From positions 192,173,298 through 192,237,297 of the forward strand of contig NC_134138.1 in assembly GCF_033958435.1 (NCBI RefSeq): 64,000 bases of DNA, in the 5' to 3' direction. Below, one piece after another: positions 22,053 to 34,249 of this stretch; positions within the stretch are counted from its first letter, which is position 1; the number at the start of each line of letters is the position of its first letter. Position numbers and translations under genes: made by a program. The DNA comes from Carettochelys insculpta. Taxonomy: Eukaryota > Chordata > Testudines > Carettochelyidae. Under the pieces are notes generated by a model. That model did no database searches. It saw only the letters and a program-made list of their open reading frames with translations, and was not told the DNA's origin.

Positions 22053-22494
22053 GGCTACGTCTACACTAGAGACAGCTTTCAAAAAAGCCCTTCTGGAAGA
22101 TCTCTCCTGAAAGAACTTCTTTTGAAAGAGTGCGTCCACACACAAAAAAGTAGATCAAAAGAGTGATCTGCTCTTTTGAAAGAGAGCATCCCACAGCCCC
22201 TCGCTCTTTGGAAAGAACGGGCCAGGGATCAAAAAATCAGGCCCCATGAGGACTGCTTTTTCAAAAGAAGGGCCTGTGGAGCATCTACACACATTTTCTT
22301 GCAAAAGACGCTTTCGAAAGGGGGCGCTCTTCCTGGAACGGGAAAGGAAGAGCGATTTCAAAAGGAGCACCACGTTCTTCCAATTTACTTTCGAAAGAAC
22401 ACTTTTTGTGCGCAGACGCTCTGTGGGATCTTTCAAAAGAGCCCCTTTCTTTCAAAAAAGTCTGAAGAAAGAACTTGCTAGTGTAGATGCAGCC
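22053..22494. mobile_element. MITE with GGCTACGTCTACACTAG ends
   Basis: The termini GGCTACGTCTACACTAG and (complement of right) GGCTGCATCTACACTAG are flanked by TA on both sides. The interior is rich in CTTTTGAAAG/CTTTCGAAAG foldback motifs. It is 442 bp and non-coding; open frames across it on both strands are mirror images from the inverted repeats. Its ends resemble those of the Harbinger derivatives in this window, but the duplication cannot be told apart from the palindromic flank. Confidence 0.7.
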
Positions 22495-23469
22495 TACAAG
22501 TAGACCTCAGTCATTGACTACAATAAGGAACTGCAAAGGTGCAATGATCCACATGACAGATCAGTTTACAGGTTCAGGGCTTTATTCTCATACTGGTGAC
22601 ATACTTTCACTTTCTAAACTTACACACACATTACAGAATTGCAGAGGAAACACAGCTACCCTTAACTTGTGTGCAGTGTACGGACCTGAGTATACTCCAT
22701 CCCTGAGGAAAGAATATTTTTCTCCAGAGTTTTCACTCCTGCTGCCTTCAGCTTCTTCAAAAACTAACCATTATAGCACATGCCAGAAAGCTTTTCATCT
22801 AAAGTTCTGATAGATTTCTTCAGAAAAATTTAAAAGAAAAAACACAAGGAAGCCAACTCTAGTTCTAAAATCTGTGAGTGCTCTAAATGAAGATGGTGGG
22901 GGAACAGGTTGTTGGGGCTTGTTTTCTTCCTTTTGACTCAAAAATCGAAATGGGGTTATTTTCTTAATAGCTTGTACCACCTTGTTTTCTTTCTCTAGCA
23001 GCACTTTGAGCTGAGCCCACACTCTAATGATTTCCTTGAGGAGAACAGATGGGGTTGTGGGGGGAGCTTTATGTGTGATTTGTTTGGCTTTTTTGCCTTT
23101 ATGTTATTTCATTTGACTATTTATCAATACAGCCAGTGATATTTCTTCAAGACAAAAAGGATCTGAAGCTAAGGCTAACATATTGCTTAGTAAACACATT
23201 AGGAATAAGCTGAGAAATCATTCCAGATGGTGTTTTCTTATTTGAGTCATAGGATCAGATTCTGAAGTATGGCCAAGAATCACAGAGCAAAGGTTGAGTG
23301 TGAGACAAGGGAAAAAAATTTCACATACAATTCTTCTAATTCTGAGCCTTCTGAGTACACAGGCTGGGTCCCCTCATATGGGATATAGCACCCTAAAGGC
23401 TGCTCTTCATTACACTGGCTGACAAAAGCTCCAAGAGCTGAAACCACAAGTAGAGAGTAGAGAAGCGAT

Positions 23470-23940
23470 GGGCAACCAAAAATAGGAAATGGGCCACGTG
23501 AATGGCTCTCTCTTACCTCTGTGGGCCACAGCAACCTGCTGCCCACTGGAGCTCCACCTACAGCCCCCTGGGTCCTCCCCCTTCTGTCCCTTTCACCCAT
23601 GCATCTCTCAGGTACCAGGGCACTAGAGTTCCTGCACTTCCTCCTCTTTCCTCCCAGCACTTCTGAAGTGCCACAAATCTCCTGATTCGAGCTAGTCCCC
23701 ACTTCTCCTCGTCCTTCCCAGAGACTGAAACAGCTGTGCCAGCTCTCAGAAGGAGGCAGAGGAGTGGGGACGAGCCTGAATCAGGTGATCCACCCATTCC
23801 AAAAGTGCTGGGAGGGAGAAGCAGGCATTGCGGGGTTCCAGTGCCCCGGTGCTCAGAGGTGCGTAGGGGAGGGAGACAGGATGTTTGTGGACTGCAGGTG
23901 GAGCTCACAGGCTGCAGATTTCCCATGCCTGGATTGGAGG
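23470..23940. mobile_element. Foldback MITE (imperfect 470-bp palindrome)
   Basis: The sequence to about 23712 is matched in reverse complement by the sequence from about 23755. Shared blocks include GTGGGGAC, AAGTGCTGGGAGG, GTGCCC(T/C)GGT and GTGGAGCTC. The outer ends (GATGGGCAACC / TTTCCCATGCC) resemble hAT-type CAGGGGTGGGCAA ends. Non-coding. Confidence 0.6.
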
Positions 23941-24460
23941 CGACAGGGCCACACCAATGGAAAAGTAAGAATACTGTGGAAACTGGTACACAGGTTCTGT
24001 GCTACAAAGCATTTTCCCCTCTACTGGAGTGATCCTCTAGCCAGTTAAACTTCCTCCATAGTCAAATTCTGTCAACAGAGTGTCAAGCAGCTGTATAACA
24101 CCAAAGCTACGTCTATGCGGGGACACTACATCGAAATAGCTTATTTGGATGAAGCGAAATCAAAATAAGCTATTTCGATGAATAGCATCTACATGTCCTC
24201 CAGGGCTGGTGCCATCAACGTTCAACGTCGATGTTCGGCAGCACTACATCGAAGTAGGTGCTGCAGGGGAGCGTCTACACACCACAGCGGCCCACATCGA
24301 AATAAGGGTGCCAGGAACAGCTACAGACAGGGTCACAGGGCGGACTAGCACCTCCGGGGCAACAGCTAGCCGCTCCGTTAAAGGGCTCCTCCCAGACACA
24401 CTCAGCCTGCACAGCACATGGTCTGCAGAACCACAGGCACGCACACCCCGTCGAAGCAGT

Positions 24461-24474
24461 ATGGACCCCCAGCT

Positions 24475-24516
<42 letters not shown>

Positions 24517-25890
24517 AGAGGTCCACACACCCGCCCCTGCAGGAGCAGTGCTCGCCCTGCTCAATGCCATGCAGGAGGCAGCTGATCACCTTTTATTCAT
24601 GGAAGAGGAGCTGCCCCCAGGGGATGAGGAAGCAGCCCCAGACCATGCTGCCCTCCGACCCCGCCCCCCCACCGCACACACCACCGGCTGTGGAGCTACC
24701 CCACGAGCACAAACTGGTGGGAGCAGCTGGTGCTCGGCGAGTGGGACAATGAGCGCTGGCTCCAGAATTTCCGCATGAGCCGGCAGACATTCCTGGAGCT
24801 CTGCCAGTGGCTCACCCTTGCCTTATGGCACCAGGACACCTCCATGCGACATGCCCTCATGGTCAAGAAACAGGTCAGCATCGCTGTCTGGAAGCTGGCC
24901 ACTCCAGACAGCTACCGATCCCTAGGGCAGCAGTTTGGCATGGGCAAGGCCACCATCGGGGCTGTCCTCATGGAGGTAAGAGGACCCAGGGGGGAGCCCT
25001 TGGAGGTTAGCCCTGGGGGAACCCTGAGGGGGGGAACCCGGGAGGGGGGAGCCCTGGGGGGGGAGCCCTGGGGTGGAGGGCCAGACACACCCTGCACACC
25101 CCTCACTGGTGCTCTCTCATGTCCTTCCCCTGCAGGTCGTCCACACAATCAACGCCCTGCTCCTCCACAGGCTCGTGTGGCTTGGGGACCCAGATGCTGC
25201 CATCGCGGGGTTTGCCAGCCTGGGCTTCCCAAATTGCTTTGGGGCTCTGGATGGGACCCATATCCCCATCCGTGCCCAGAGCACAGCGGAGGATGCTTCC
25301 TCAACAGGAAGGGATACCATTCGGCGGTCCTCCAGGCCTTGGTGGACAGCCAGGGCCGCTTCCTGGAGATTTATGTTGGCTGGCCTGGCAGTACCCACGA
25401 CGCCCGGGTATTCAGAAATTCGGGGCTGTGCCGCCGGCTGGAGGCAGGGACCTACATCCCCCAGCAGGAGATCCCTGCGGGGGACACCACCATGCCCCTC
25501 TGCGTCGTCGCAGACGCGGCATACCCCCTCCGGCCCTGGCTCATGCACCCTTACACAGGCCATCTCACAGCCAGCCAGGAGTGGTTCAACACGCGGTTGA
25601 ACCCTGCGCGCCAGGTGGTCGAGCGCACTTTCGGCCACCTCAAAGGGCTCTGGAGGTGTCTCCTCACCCACCTGGATGCAGGCCTCACCAACATCCCCCA
25701 GTTTGTGGGCGCATGCAGCGCACTCCACAACCTGGTGGAGAGCAAGGGAGAGGCCTTCTTCCAGGGCTGGGCTGTGGAGGCTGGCAGGGCCGACATGCAG
25801 CCACCCGCTGCCCGCAGTTGCCAGGTCGACCCCAAGGGGATCCGGGTCCAGGAGGCCCTGTGGGCCCATTTTGACCAGGCTGCGGGGTGA
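24461..25890 (+). pseudogene. Harbinger transposase (HARBI1-like), H1 copy, frameshifted
   Basis: Exon 1 (24461-24975) starts MDPQL and a CAG-encoded polyglutamine run, and carries RMSRQTFLELCQWL, KLATPDSYRSLGQQFG and KATIGAVLMEV. Intron 24976-25135 has GTAAGA and CCCCTGCAG ends. Exon 2 (25136-25890) carries the DDE core: first Asp in ALDGTHIPI, second in WPGSTHDARVF, a conserved Asp in VADAAYPLRPW and the Glu in VVERTFGHLKG. It ends HFDQAAG with a normal stop. Family role: the nuclease that cuts and joins the element ends. Lesions: one frameshift in exon 1, in the C-run region near 24660-24700, and a 1-bp deletion near 25275 just after the first Asp. An AATAAA at 26000-26005 follows the stop. 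It cannot make a full protein. Confidence 0.9.
24476..24514 (+). repeat. (CAG)13 tract in transposase start
   Basis: Thirteen CAG units encode polyglutamine directly after MDPQL. The H2 copy has a similar tract. The 710-711-bp derivatives carry only short CAG remnants. Confidence 0.97.
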
Positions 25891-26093
25891 ATGCTGGCAG
25901 GCTACCGACTGCACCCCCCCTCCTCCTCCACAACACTCCCTGCCCCCACGCCCACACCACAGAGCACCCAAGAGCACACCCCCGCCGACTTTTCTGGCAA
26001 ATAAATGGAGATGTTGTTTGAAACCAGACAGTGCATCCTCAGCCCCACACCCCTAATGTCCGGCACCCGGGGTTGGAGGGCGGGACCCTCGCC

Positions 26094-27645
26094 TCAGCCG
26101 GAGCCCTGGCCGAGGCTGGGTGGGGGCCGGGCGAACCGGCAAATACGGCCGGCCGGTGTCCGCAGGCCCCAGGTCCCCCCTTGGCGGCAGGCCCCACGGT
26201 GGTGGACGGCGGTGGGACGGCGGTCGGAGCAGCAGGTGGAGTGGTGGGCAGAGCGGCGGGTGGCGTGGCATGGGGGGGCCAGGTGTTGCGCTATGTGCTT
26301 GAAGGTCCACATGAAGGCCCCCCAAGCCTCCTTGCACCAGGCCAGCGCTCGCTCTTGGAGCTCCAGCCACTGCTCCTCCACCCGCAGGCGCTGCTCTGAC
26401 ACCTCCAGCTGACGCCAGAGGGTCACAAGCAGCTGGGGGTCCGTGGCCGTCCTCTGGTGAGTCCGCTGTTGGCCCCATCCTGGGGCTTGTCGGTGCTCCA
26501 CCGAGGGGCTGGCCTGCTGGGATGGTCCCGGTGGACTCTCTGGGACCACAGACACCTCGCCGGCACTCTCCGGGCCCTCCAATGGTGCAGCTGTGGAACA
26601 CAGGGGTGAAGAAGAGTGGAGACAGCCATTAGTGTGGGCCCTGACCCGTGGCCCTTGTCCCCCCACCCCTCTGCTGCTGGTTCCCCATCCCAGTCCCCAG
26701 GAGATGCTGAGGATGATGATGGGTGTCCCACCCCTTCCCCGGGGGACCCTAGGTTCTGCTCCCCCCATCCCCAGGGATGGGGCATGGCACTGTCCTGCTG
26801 GGGAGCAGGGGCTGATGCACTCTTCCGAGGGACATGCCACTACTGTCCTTGGGGCCATGGTCATCTGGGCATGTGGAGGGCCCTAGTCATGTCTCTTGTC
26901 CCCGCCCCTTAATCCCAGGGATGTGCACCGGGGGGGGAGGTACATACCTGACGGTCCACTCCCACAGTTGGGGGACACCCACTGGGCAGATGCCCTGCTG
27001 GAGCTCCGGGATGGGATGGCGATCCGGAGCCCCCCATCGCTGGAGGAGTTCCCCCATCCTCCTCCAGCATCCAAGGTGTGGGCTCCTGGGGGTGCCCCTG
27101 GGGTTCAGGGCTTGCCTCCGGGGCGGACTCCATCTCTGGGGCCTGCTGGGGCTCGTCAGCCAAGGTGTCAAGAGTGGCCGGCGGGGAGGAGGTGTACCGG
27201 GGGCCCAGGATGGCTCTGAGCTCCCTGTAAAAGGGGCAAGTGGCGGGGGTGGCCCCAGATCAGCTGGCCGCATCCCGGGCCCAGGCGTAACCCTGCCTCA
27301 GCTCCTTAACCTTACTCCTGACGTGGTCAGGAGTGCAGCCAGGCCCTCGGCCAGCCAAGCGAATGCATCCGCGTTCCGCCTCTTGCTCCCCATTACCTGG
27401 AGCACCTCCTCCTCGCCCCAGAGCCCCAGCAGGTCCCGGATCTCGGCCTCCATCTAGGAGGGGCCCCGCTGCCTCTTCCCTGGCTGGCTGGCTGGCTGGG
27501 AGCCCTGGCTCCCCTTGGGGGGGTGCCCTGCGGGCGCTTGTGGGGCTGGCTGGCTGCCATCACCGCAGGGTGTTGGGCTGCGGCTGCTGCGGGCGTGCAG
27601 GCTGAGTACGTGGCAGTGCTGCTGCCTGCACACGCTCTCAGCTTC
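26094..27645 (-). pseudogene. Harbinger Myb/SANT-like protein, H1 copy
   Basis: The partner gene of the transposase, on the minus strand. Exon 1 runs from an acceptor at about 27645 (CTGTGCAG) to a donor CAG|GTATGT at 26948. Exon 2 starts at 26590 after TTCCACAG and ends near 26094. Exon 1 should encode the trihelix Myb/SANT domain, but the expected first Trp codon is a TAG (about 27455). A deletion of about 19 bp (relative to H2) then shifts the frame inside the domain. Exon 2 keeps the helical region TDPQLLVTLWRQLEV ... ERALAWCKEAWGAFMWTF, then loses frame. In this family the Myb-like protein binds the element ends and carries the transposase into the nucleus. This copy is dead. Confidence 0.8.
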
Positions 27646-27999
27646 CTGCACAGGAACGCAGGGGGCGGGGAGCTTTAAGGGGATGCTGCACGTGGCGACC
27701 ATAGAGCTCAGGGGCTGGAGAGAGCGTCTCTCAACCCCTCAGCTGATGGCCGCCATGGCGGACCCCGCTCTTTTGATGTTGCGGGACGCGGATCGTCTAC
27801 ACTTGCCCTGCTTTGACGTTCAACGTCGAAGTAGGGCGCTATTCCTATCTCCTGATGGGGATAGTGACTTCGATGTCTCGCCGCCTTACGTTGATTTCAA
27901 CTTTGAAATAGCGCTCGCCACGTGGAGACGTGGCGGGCGCTATTTCGAAGTTGGCGCGGCTACTTCGAAGTCGCCGGCTCGTGTAGAGGTGGCTCAAGA

Positions 28000-29185
28000 G
28001 TCCAGCCTAGAATTTGCAAAAGGTTGGCTTCACGTGTACCTCCGAGCTCTCATCTGCCCTGCTGTAGATTACAGAAATGTTCCAAACTTTATGGGGTCCC
28101 TCTGCTCAGCTATCACATAACCTAGCGTTTAACATTTATATTCCCCATCTCTCTGTGTTTTAGGTGCCTTCATGTTTTGAAAGTTACAGAATCTGAAAAA
28201 GCCAACCATACAGGACTCTTGTATAAGCACAATTCAGAGGTGACAATGTATCAGAGGAAAACAAGTCGAATACATCCAGCCAGGAAGGGAGGTGGCCAAC
28301 AGCCAGAGGGCAAGGTAGGGGCGGGGTCAGTTCTGCCCTCCTAGAAGGGGCAGAGTGGGGGGGAGCCAGTCCTCCATACCATCCAGAGTGCACTGTGCTG
28401 GCCTCCCCACTCACAGCCAGCCCTGACAGCTGCCTGGAGTATGCACCATGTGGCACTCCAGTAGCAATTTAAAGGGCCTGGGTCTCCAACAGCCACTCCT
28501 CCTGCAGTAGTGGCGGTGTCTGGGAGCCCCAAACCCTTTGGAATTGTGAGGCTCTGAGACAACAGCCTCCTTCCACCCACCCCGGTCAGCAGGCCTACAT
28601 TCCTCACACTTAAAGTTGGACTGGCTTGTTACATTAAAGACACAAACAGATCATTACATTTGTGGGGCTGATTTCCACGGCCCTGCTCCCTGAGTGATCA
28701 TTTTCCTTCACATAAAGTAGGTATAAAGAACTGTCTTTCTGATTCAATAGCATTTCACTCCTACTTTGCACTGGTTAGCAGGACTATCCATCCCATTTCT
28801 GGTGGTAATTTGGAAGCCAGGAAGGCGTCCCGATTTATTTTTGAAACAGAGCTAATTGTCCAGTGTTTGTGGGGGAGGAGCAGCTGCCACCCCGCTCCCA
28901 CCATACACCAGCGTAGCTGCTGCCCCATTCCCGGCTCCCCACTGCTCATGGGCACTGGGAGCTGGACCCATGCAGGTGACCTGGCTTCTGGCATGGCTCC
29001 ACCTGGCTCCCAGCTCCCCAAGGCATGGGGGAGCTGGGAGCCCATCCACACAGCTGCTATCCAGTTCCCAGCTCCCCGCACCTAGCAGGAGCCAGGACAG
29101 GCACCAGCAGCAGCCATCCAGGCCTGGTTCCCAGCACCCCGCATCTCAGTGGAGCCGGGAGGAGCCACCCCTCCCACCCTTACAT
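28000..29185. other. No recognisable gene
   Basis: Mixed composition. I see no splice-bounded open frame and no repeat that I can name. The C-rich stretches at 28860-29160 suggest an old repeat. Confidence 0.35.
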
Positions 29186-29191
29186 CTCCCT

Positions 29192-29902
29192 GGCTACGTC
29201 TACACGTGAAGCCAACATCGAAATAGCTTATTTCGATGTAGCAACATCGAAATAGGCTATTTCGATGAATAATGTCTACACGTCCTCCAGGGCTGGCAAC
29301 GTTGATGTTCAACTTCGACGTTGCGCGGCACCACATCGAAATAGGCGCTGCGAGGGTACGTCTACACGCCAAAGTAGCACACATCGAAATAAGGGTGCCA
29401 GGCACAGCTGCAGACAGGGTCACAGGGCGGACTCAACAGAAAGCCACTCCCTTAAAGGGCTCCTCCCAGACACAGTTGCACTAAACAACACAAGATACAC
29501 AGAGCCGACAACTGGTTGCAGACCCTGTGCCTGCAGCATGGATCCCCAGCTGCCGCAGCAGCAGCCAGAAGCCCTGGGCTAAGGGCTGCTGCCCATGGTG
29601 ACCATAGAGCCCCGCAGGGGCTGGAGAGAGAGCATCTCTCAACCCCCCAGCTGATGGCCGCCATGGAGGACCCGGCAATTTCGACGTTGCGGGACGCGGA
29701 TCGTCTACACGGTCCCTACTTCGACGTTGAACGTCGAAGTAGGGCGCTATTCCGATCCCCTCATGAGGTTAGCGACTTCGACGTCTCGCCGCCTAACGTC
29801 GAAGTTAACTTCGAAATAGCGCCCGACGCATGTAGCCGCGACGGGCGCTATTTCGAAGTTAGTGCCGCTACTTCGAAGTAGCATGCACGTGTAGACACAG
29901 CT
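29192..29902 (+). mobile_element. Harbinger-derived MITE copy 1 (711 bp)
   Basis: Ends GGCTACGTCTACACGTG and (complement) AGCTGTGTCTACACGTG, flanked by CCT (29189-29191, 29903-29905). It is an internal-deletion derivative of the H1/H2 type: the left 350 bp include the transposase start codon and a 14-codon open frame, MDPQLPQQQPEALG, then a stop. The right part corresponds to the last 300 bp of the full element. A 31-bp near-palindrome at 29714-29744 has 15-bp arms, CCCTACTTCGACGTT. Confidence 0.92.
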
Positions 29903-29999
29903 CCTGTCCCGTATTTGGGATAGGGAGATATGGTCACCCCAGTACTGGTATAAATGATCACACAAGGAGCAAGGCAGTGGCGAGTCAGACCCTGAGAAT

Positions 30000-32900
30000 A
30001 TAACACACGGATATGGGAAAATTAGGATTCCCAAGTCAATAGGTAAACTATACCCTGGTAAAGGTGCTAGTTAGCATTATTAGACGGCTTCCCAGAAGGG
30101 ATATGAAGAAAAAAAGAGGAAGATCATTTCATACATATACAGATGAAGACAAATTTCTTCCCCTCTGCTTGTTACCACTTTTTCACGTGAGGAGGTTGGA
30201 CAAATAGATGTATGCAAAATTTTGGATATATCTACAAATTGTATCCAAATTGTAACCCTTCTGAGGTCTGTCCATCCCTGGTAGGTGTATCTGTCTGTGT
30301 GTCTCTCTATATCATCAGCCTTTTCTTTTTTGTCTGAGTAAATAAAAAGTAAAAATAAAAATACCAGACTGAAAGCTGCGATTGGTTGTTATGGTAACTC
30401 GAGCTTTGTAAAGCTGTCTTTGTGACAAAATAGAAGTCCTCTGAATTAGTAGAGGTCCTACAGAGAAAGGAAGCAGAATTATACGTGCAACATATATCAT
30501 TTTAAAACTTACAAAAATCCACAGTGTTTCCTTTCTAATGAAAATAAACCAGCAGCCAGTTTTGAGCCCCAGTGACAAAGTAACAAAGCATGTTGGTCTA
30601 AAACCGTTTTTCATCTGAACCTACGTTTGAAAGTAGCAGAATTTTTTGTCTTCAGAATACAAAAAAATGGAATAAATAAATAAATAAATAAATAAATGAG
30701 CAGATTAGCTCTTGGGAGATCACACCCTCACACCACTCTGCCAGCCTCTCTCTTTCATGCTGCCTCTTTCCACACAGTTCTGAGAGAGGAGACAAAAGAA
30801 AGACTAAACTGTTTGTCAAAAAGATGGGCAACAAGTGACTCCTGTCCCTTTGGTTCCTTGCAATCCCTCTTCAGAGTTTAGATAACTTCCTTCACAATCT
30901 CTCCCCAATCCCACCATCAGTTTCTTACAGATGGGCATGTTTAACACACGGATGCAGACACATGCACACAATCGTTAAAGGCCTGTCAACTCCTGACAAA
31001 GTGCCAAGCTGCAGACATTAATTTGCACAGTCTGGTTTTCTGACATCAGAGTTTCACGTGTTCTGCTTTTTTTCCCTGACCTTTGAGGTCTGATTCAGCA
31101 TGTATGCTTGACTAATTTCATTATCCCATCCAATCTGTAGGAAATGCTGTGTTTGAACATCAGTAATTAGCCATCTTTTTACCACCATATTCCTATAGTC
31201 TGTCCATAATGAGGTACGTAACGTTTTGCTAATGTGCTACAAATTTTTCTTTTAAAAAAAGCTTGTCACATTGATTAACTGCTACTGTATAGTCAATAAA
31301 AGAATTGATTCATTCTCTCTCAGCACTCAAGACATTATTTAAGATTCAGTGAAACATTCTTCTCATCCACAATTAATAGATCCACAAAATGTAGCACTAG
31401 CACAAAATGCATATACATCCATAAAGTACAGATTTTCCTGCCTATAATTATATTTTTGTGTTAAACACAAACAAAATTCTAACTTTTTTTTCATTTCCCA
31501 GTCTCTGATTTTCAACTCCTACTTTCATATGCACAATCATGGGTGTGAGATCTCCCCCATTCTGAGCCAGCATACTGGCATCCTAGTTTATTGCCTGCAA
31601 AAAGATTTTGCCTAAAAAGGACTAAATGCCACTTTCGAGGATTCAGTTAGTTGCACATATAGATGATCACAGGCCAGGACTGAAAATTTGCCATTTCCTG
31701 GCTTGTACATAACTGGTTGTCATATTTTCCCTCTTGTGTGAGATAAAGAGCACGAAAGTTCCAGCTGAGAAAAGCTCAGCACAGCTCCAGCTGAACACAC
31801 CAGACAGAAGTTCCTTTTTGGTTCACCACTACTTGAATCTCTTTCACAACAATGTGCAGAATGCAGATGCACTGAGACCAAACACCACATGGGGAATTCT
31901 GCACATTAGGGATATGTGATCACGAGTGAGGCCATCTCTCTCTCCCATTCTAACAAGAAACTTGGTTGAAACCTAATGTTGTCAGAGTGGCTATTATAAT
32001 GAAGAAACTAAGTGATTGTCCAGGGGGTTGCGGAAAGGACATAAGAGTAATGCAAATTTACAATACTGTTCTAAAAGCTAAAACAAGATTCATTATGGCA
32101 ATTCCTACAACAGTGGCTACAATAAATTAAAAATAAATATTTAGCTTTGAAAGGCCCCAGTTCGGAAACAGTTCTGCAGATGTGATATATCCCATTCTTT
32201 GCATAACATTCATAATGTTTGTAGGATGCAGGCCCTGCAAAGGTAGGGAAATAGTCTTATATCCATTGTAACAATCATGAAATCAAAATATAGACACAAG
32301 TGACTTGCCCCAGATCATCCACCAGGTCCAGGACAGAGGAAGGACTTGAACAGAGGAAGGACAACACAGATGTATTAACACAGTCCAGAATGTTAATCCA
32401 TCTACCCACTTGTATTTAACCATCAAGATTTTAACTCTATGTAATATTCCCCATAGTTTATACTGCTGGGATTATGATTTTATGATCTTGGTGAATAGTG
32501 ACATAATTTGCCACACAGGCAAAGCAGGAACATAATTAAAGAGAGACTGTAAATGAATTTCCATCCCCGTAATAACGATTCAACAATCAGAAGATAGATT
32601 TTACAGCTTAATATTTAAACAAATAGGTTCATGTTCAATCAATAAAATCCTTTGTCAGATTCTTAATTCAACATTCAAACAAAAGAATACCGCTGCACAA
32701 ATTTTTCCTCTGAACTTTCACACAGCTTTTATCACTAACAATCTACTCTGCAGCAAGATTAAAACAGAATAATTGTGTAGTGGTCTGCACACAGGTTGGG
32801 ACCCAGAAACTCCTGTGTGTCGATCTCTGATATATATTCCTCCTGTTGTATTGGGAAAACAACTACTTTGCTTCATTTCAGGCTCTGTAAAATGTCAATT

Positions 32901-33060
32901 ACACTTATTACATATTCACATAAAAGATCAGGAGCTCTGGACACATTTGATGCAAAGTTACTAATATGGTCAACCCTAGCAATAAATTTATGGGATGTTA
33001 TCCAATTGAAATATTAGCCATCTGATTAACTTGTGGCAAACGGACAGAAAGGGTTAAGCA
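30000..33060. other. No recognisable gene; AT-rich DNA
   Basis: Apart from the AAAT microsatellite, I find no repeat family or exon-like frame. The segment 30980-31350 is complex, AT-rich, non-repetitive DNA that could include conserved non-coding elements; this is untested. Confidence 0.4.
30669..30698 (+). repeat. (AAAT)n microsatellite
   Basis: About seven AAAT units, slightly imperfect at the edges. Confidence 0.95.
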
Positions 33061-33069
33061 GCCCATACT

Positions 33070-33890
33070 TACCTACACACTTCTAGCTTCCATCCTGCAC
33101 ACACAACAAGATCCATGGTTTACAGTCAAGCCCTTGGGTACAATTGCATTTGCTTTGATTCTACTGACAGAGACCGAAAACTACAAGATCTCTACCAAAT
33201 ATTCATAAACCTGAATTACCCACTGGGAGAAATAAAAAAAACACAAATCGACAGGGCCAGACAAATACCCAGAGACCAGCTACTCCAAGATAGGCCCAAA
33301 AAAGCCAATAACAGACACCACTGGTCATTACCTACAGCCCCCAACTCAAACCACTGCAACACATTATTAAAAACCTACAACCTATCCTTAATCAGAATGC
33401 CACACTCTAGAAGGCCCTAGGTGACAAGCCTGTTCTCTCCTACAGACAACCTCCGAACCTTATGAGGATTCTCACCGACAACCATAGTCTATACCGCAGG
33501 AACACCAATGCTGGAACTTTTCCTTCCTACAAGGCCCGTCGCCAACTTTGTCCACATATCTGTTCTGGGGACACCATCACTGGACCTAACCAGGTTATTC
33601 ACAGAGTCACGGGCACATTCTCATGTTCCTCAGCTAACATCATATGTGCCATCATGTGCCAACAATGCCCACATACTTTGTATATTGGACAGACTTCAAA
33701 CTCTGTTAGACAAAGAATTAATGGGCATAAAACAGACATAAAACCACTCCTGATTCACTAACCTGTCAGCCACCACTTTAATGGATTGGGCCATTCTGAT
33801 AATGACCTGAAAGTCTGCGTTTTACTGAAGAGGAATTTTCATAGCAGTTTGGAAAGAGGGGTCCTGAACTCTCTTTTATATTCAAATTCG
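33070..33890 (+). pseudogene. PLE reverse transcriptase end and GIY-YIG endonuclease
   Basis: In order: SMVYSQALGYNCICFDSTDR (end of the reverse transcriptase), IKKTQIDRARQIPRDQLLQD (linker), and after a stop and frame change RRQLCPHICSGDTITGP with the CxxC ligands. Then come MCQQCPHTLYIGQTSNSV, RQRINGHKTDIK and HHFNGLGHSDNDLKVCV. A stop interrupts the domain before PVSHHF. Relative to 17652-18033 the endonuclease is clearly related but diverged. The sequence spans the linker missing from the other lineage 2 copies, so it shows the domain order: reverse transcriptase, linker, zinc ligands, GIY-YIG. Confidence 0.83.
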
Positions 33891-34248
33891 ACATATTAAC
33901 ACGTGGTTTGAACTGGGATGGGAATTTTCTAGCTCATTATAGGGGCTCTTTTGCATACTTGGCTTTGTCTAATTCTTGACTCCCCACCCCCCCCACCGCC
34001 TCTCTGCTCTCTGATTTGCTCACCTTGATGATATTTTCTCCGATTTGTCAACCTTGACGACTATTTTTGGTTCTCTGTGCCTTAAATATTGAGTCTGTTC
34101 TGGTATGGCTATGATCTGAAGGAAGAAGTGGGTCTGTCCCACAAAAGCTCATCATCTAATAAATTAGTTTCATAGTCTTTAAAGTGCTACTGCACTGCTT
34201 TCTTGTTTTGATAGTATATAGACTAGCACCACTATTTCTCTGTTACTG
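33070..34248 (+). mobile_element. PLE, 5'-truncated, plus strand (lineage 2 relative)
   Basis: Starts abruptly in the late reverse transcriptase (SSFHPAHT), runs through the linker, the GIY-YIG endonuclease and the 3' untranslated region, and ends with a ribozyme-like region (34113-34160) and tail near 34248. This is the only PLE here with the endonuclease in a simple, non-inverted orientation. Point mutations and stops show that it is old. I did not find a clear target-site duplication. Confidence 0.85.
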
Positions 34249-34249
34249 T

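Larger units (their letters stand above)
24105..27994 (+). mobile_element. Harbinger transposon H1 (autonomous type, inactivated)
   Basis: A 3,890-bp element bounded by AGCTACGTCTA at the left and (complement of the right) AGCCACCTCTACACG. It is flanked by a 3-bp duplication CAA (24102-24104 and 27995-27997). It contains a DDE transposase gene on the plus strand and a convergent Myb/SANT-like gene on the minus strand, the standard two-gene layout of PIF/Harbinger elements. Subterminal palindromes built on TCGAAATAG and TTCGACGTT lie at both ends. Both genes are broken. Confidence 0.92.

Noticed and set aside
22155..22503. Mirrored open frames of about 90-100 codons
   Set aside because: They arise from the foldback structure of MITE B and have no independent support.
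24730..25890. A 386-codon continuous open frame through H1
   Set aside because: It reads through the intron and joins different frames. The real gene is two exons with frameshifts; the intron borders are the same in H2.
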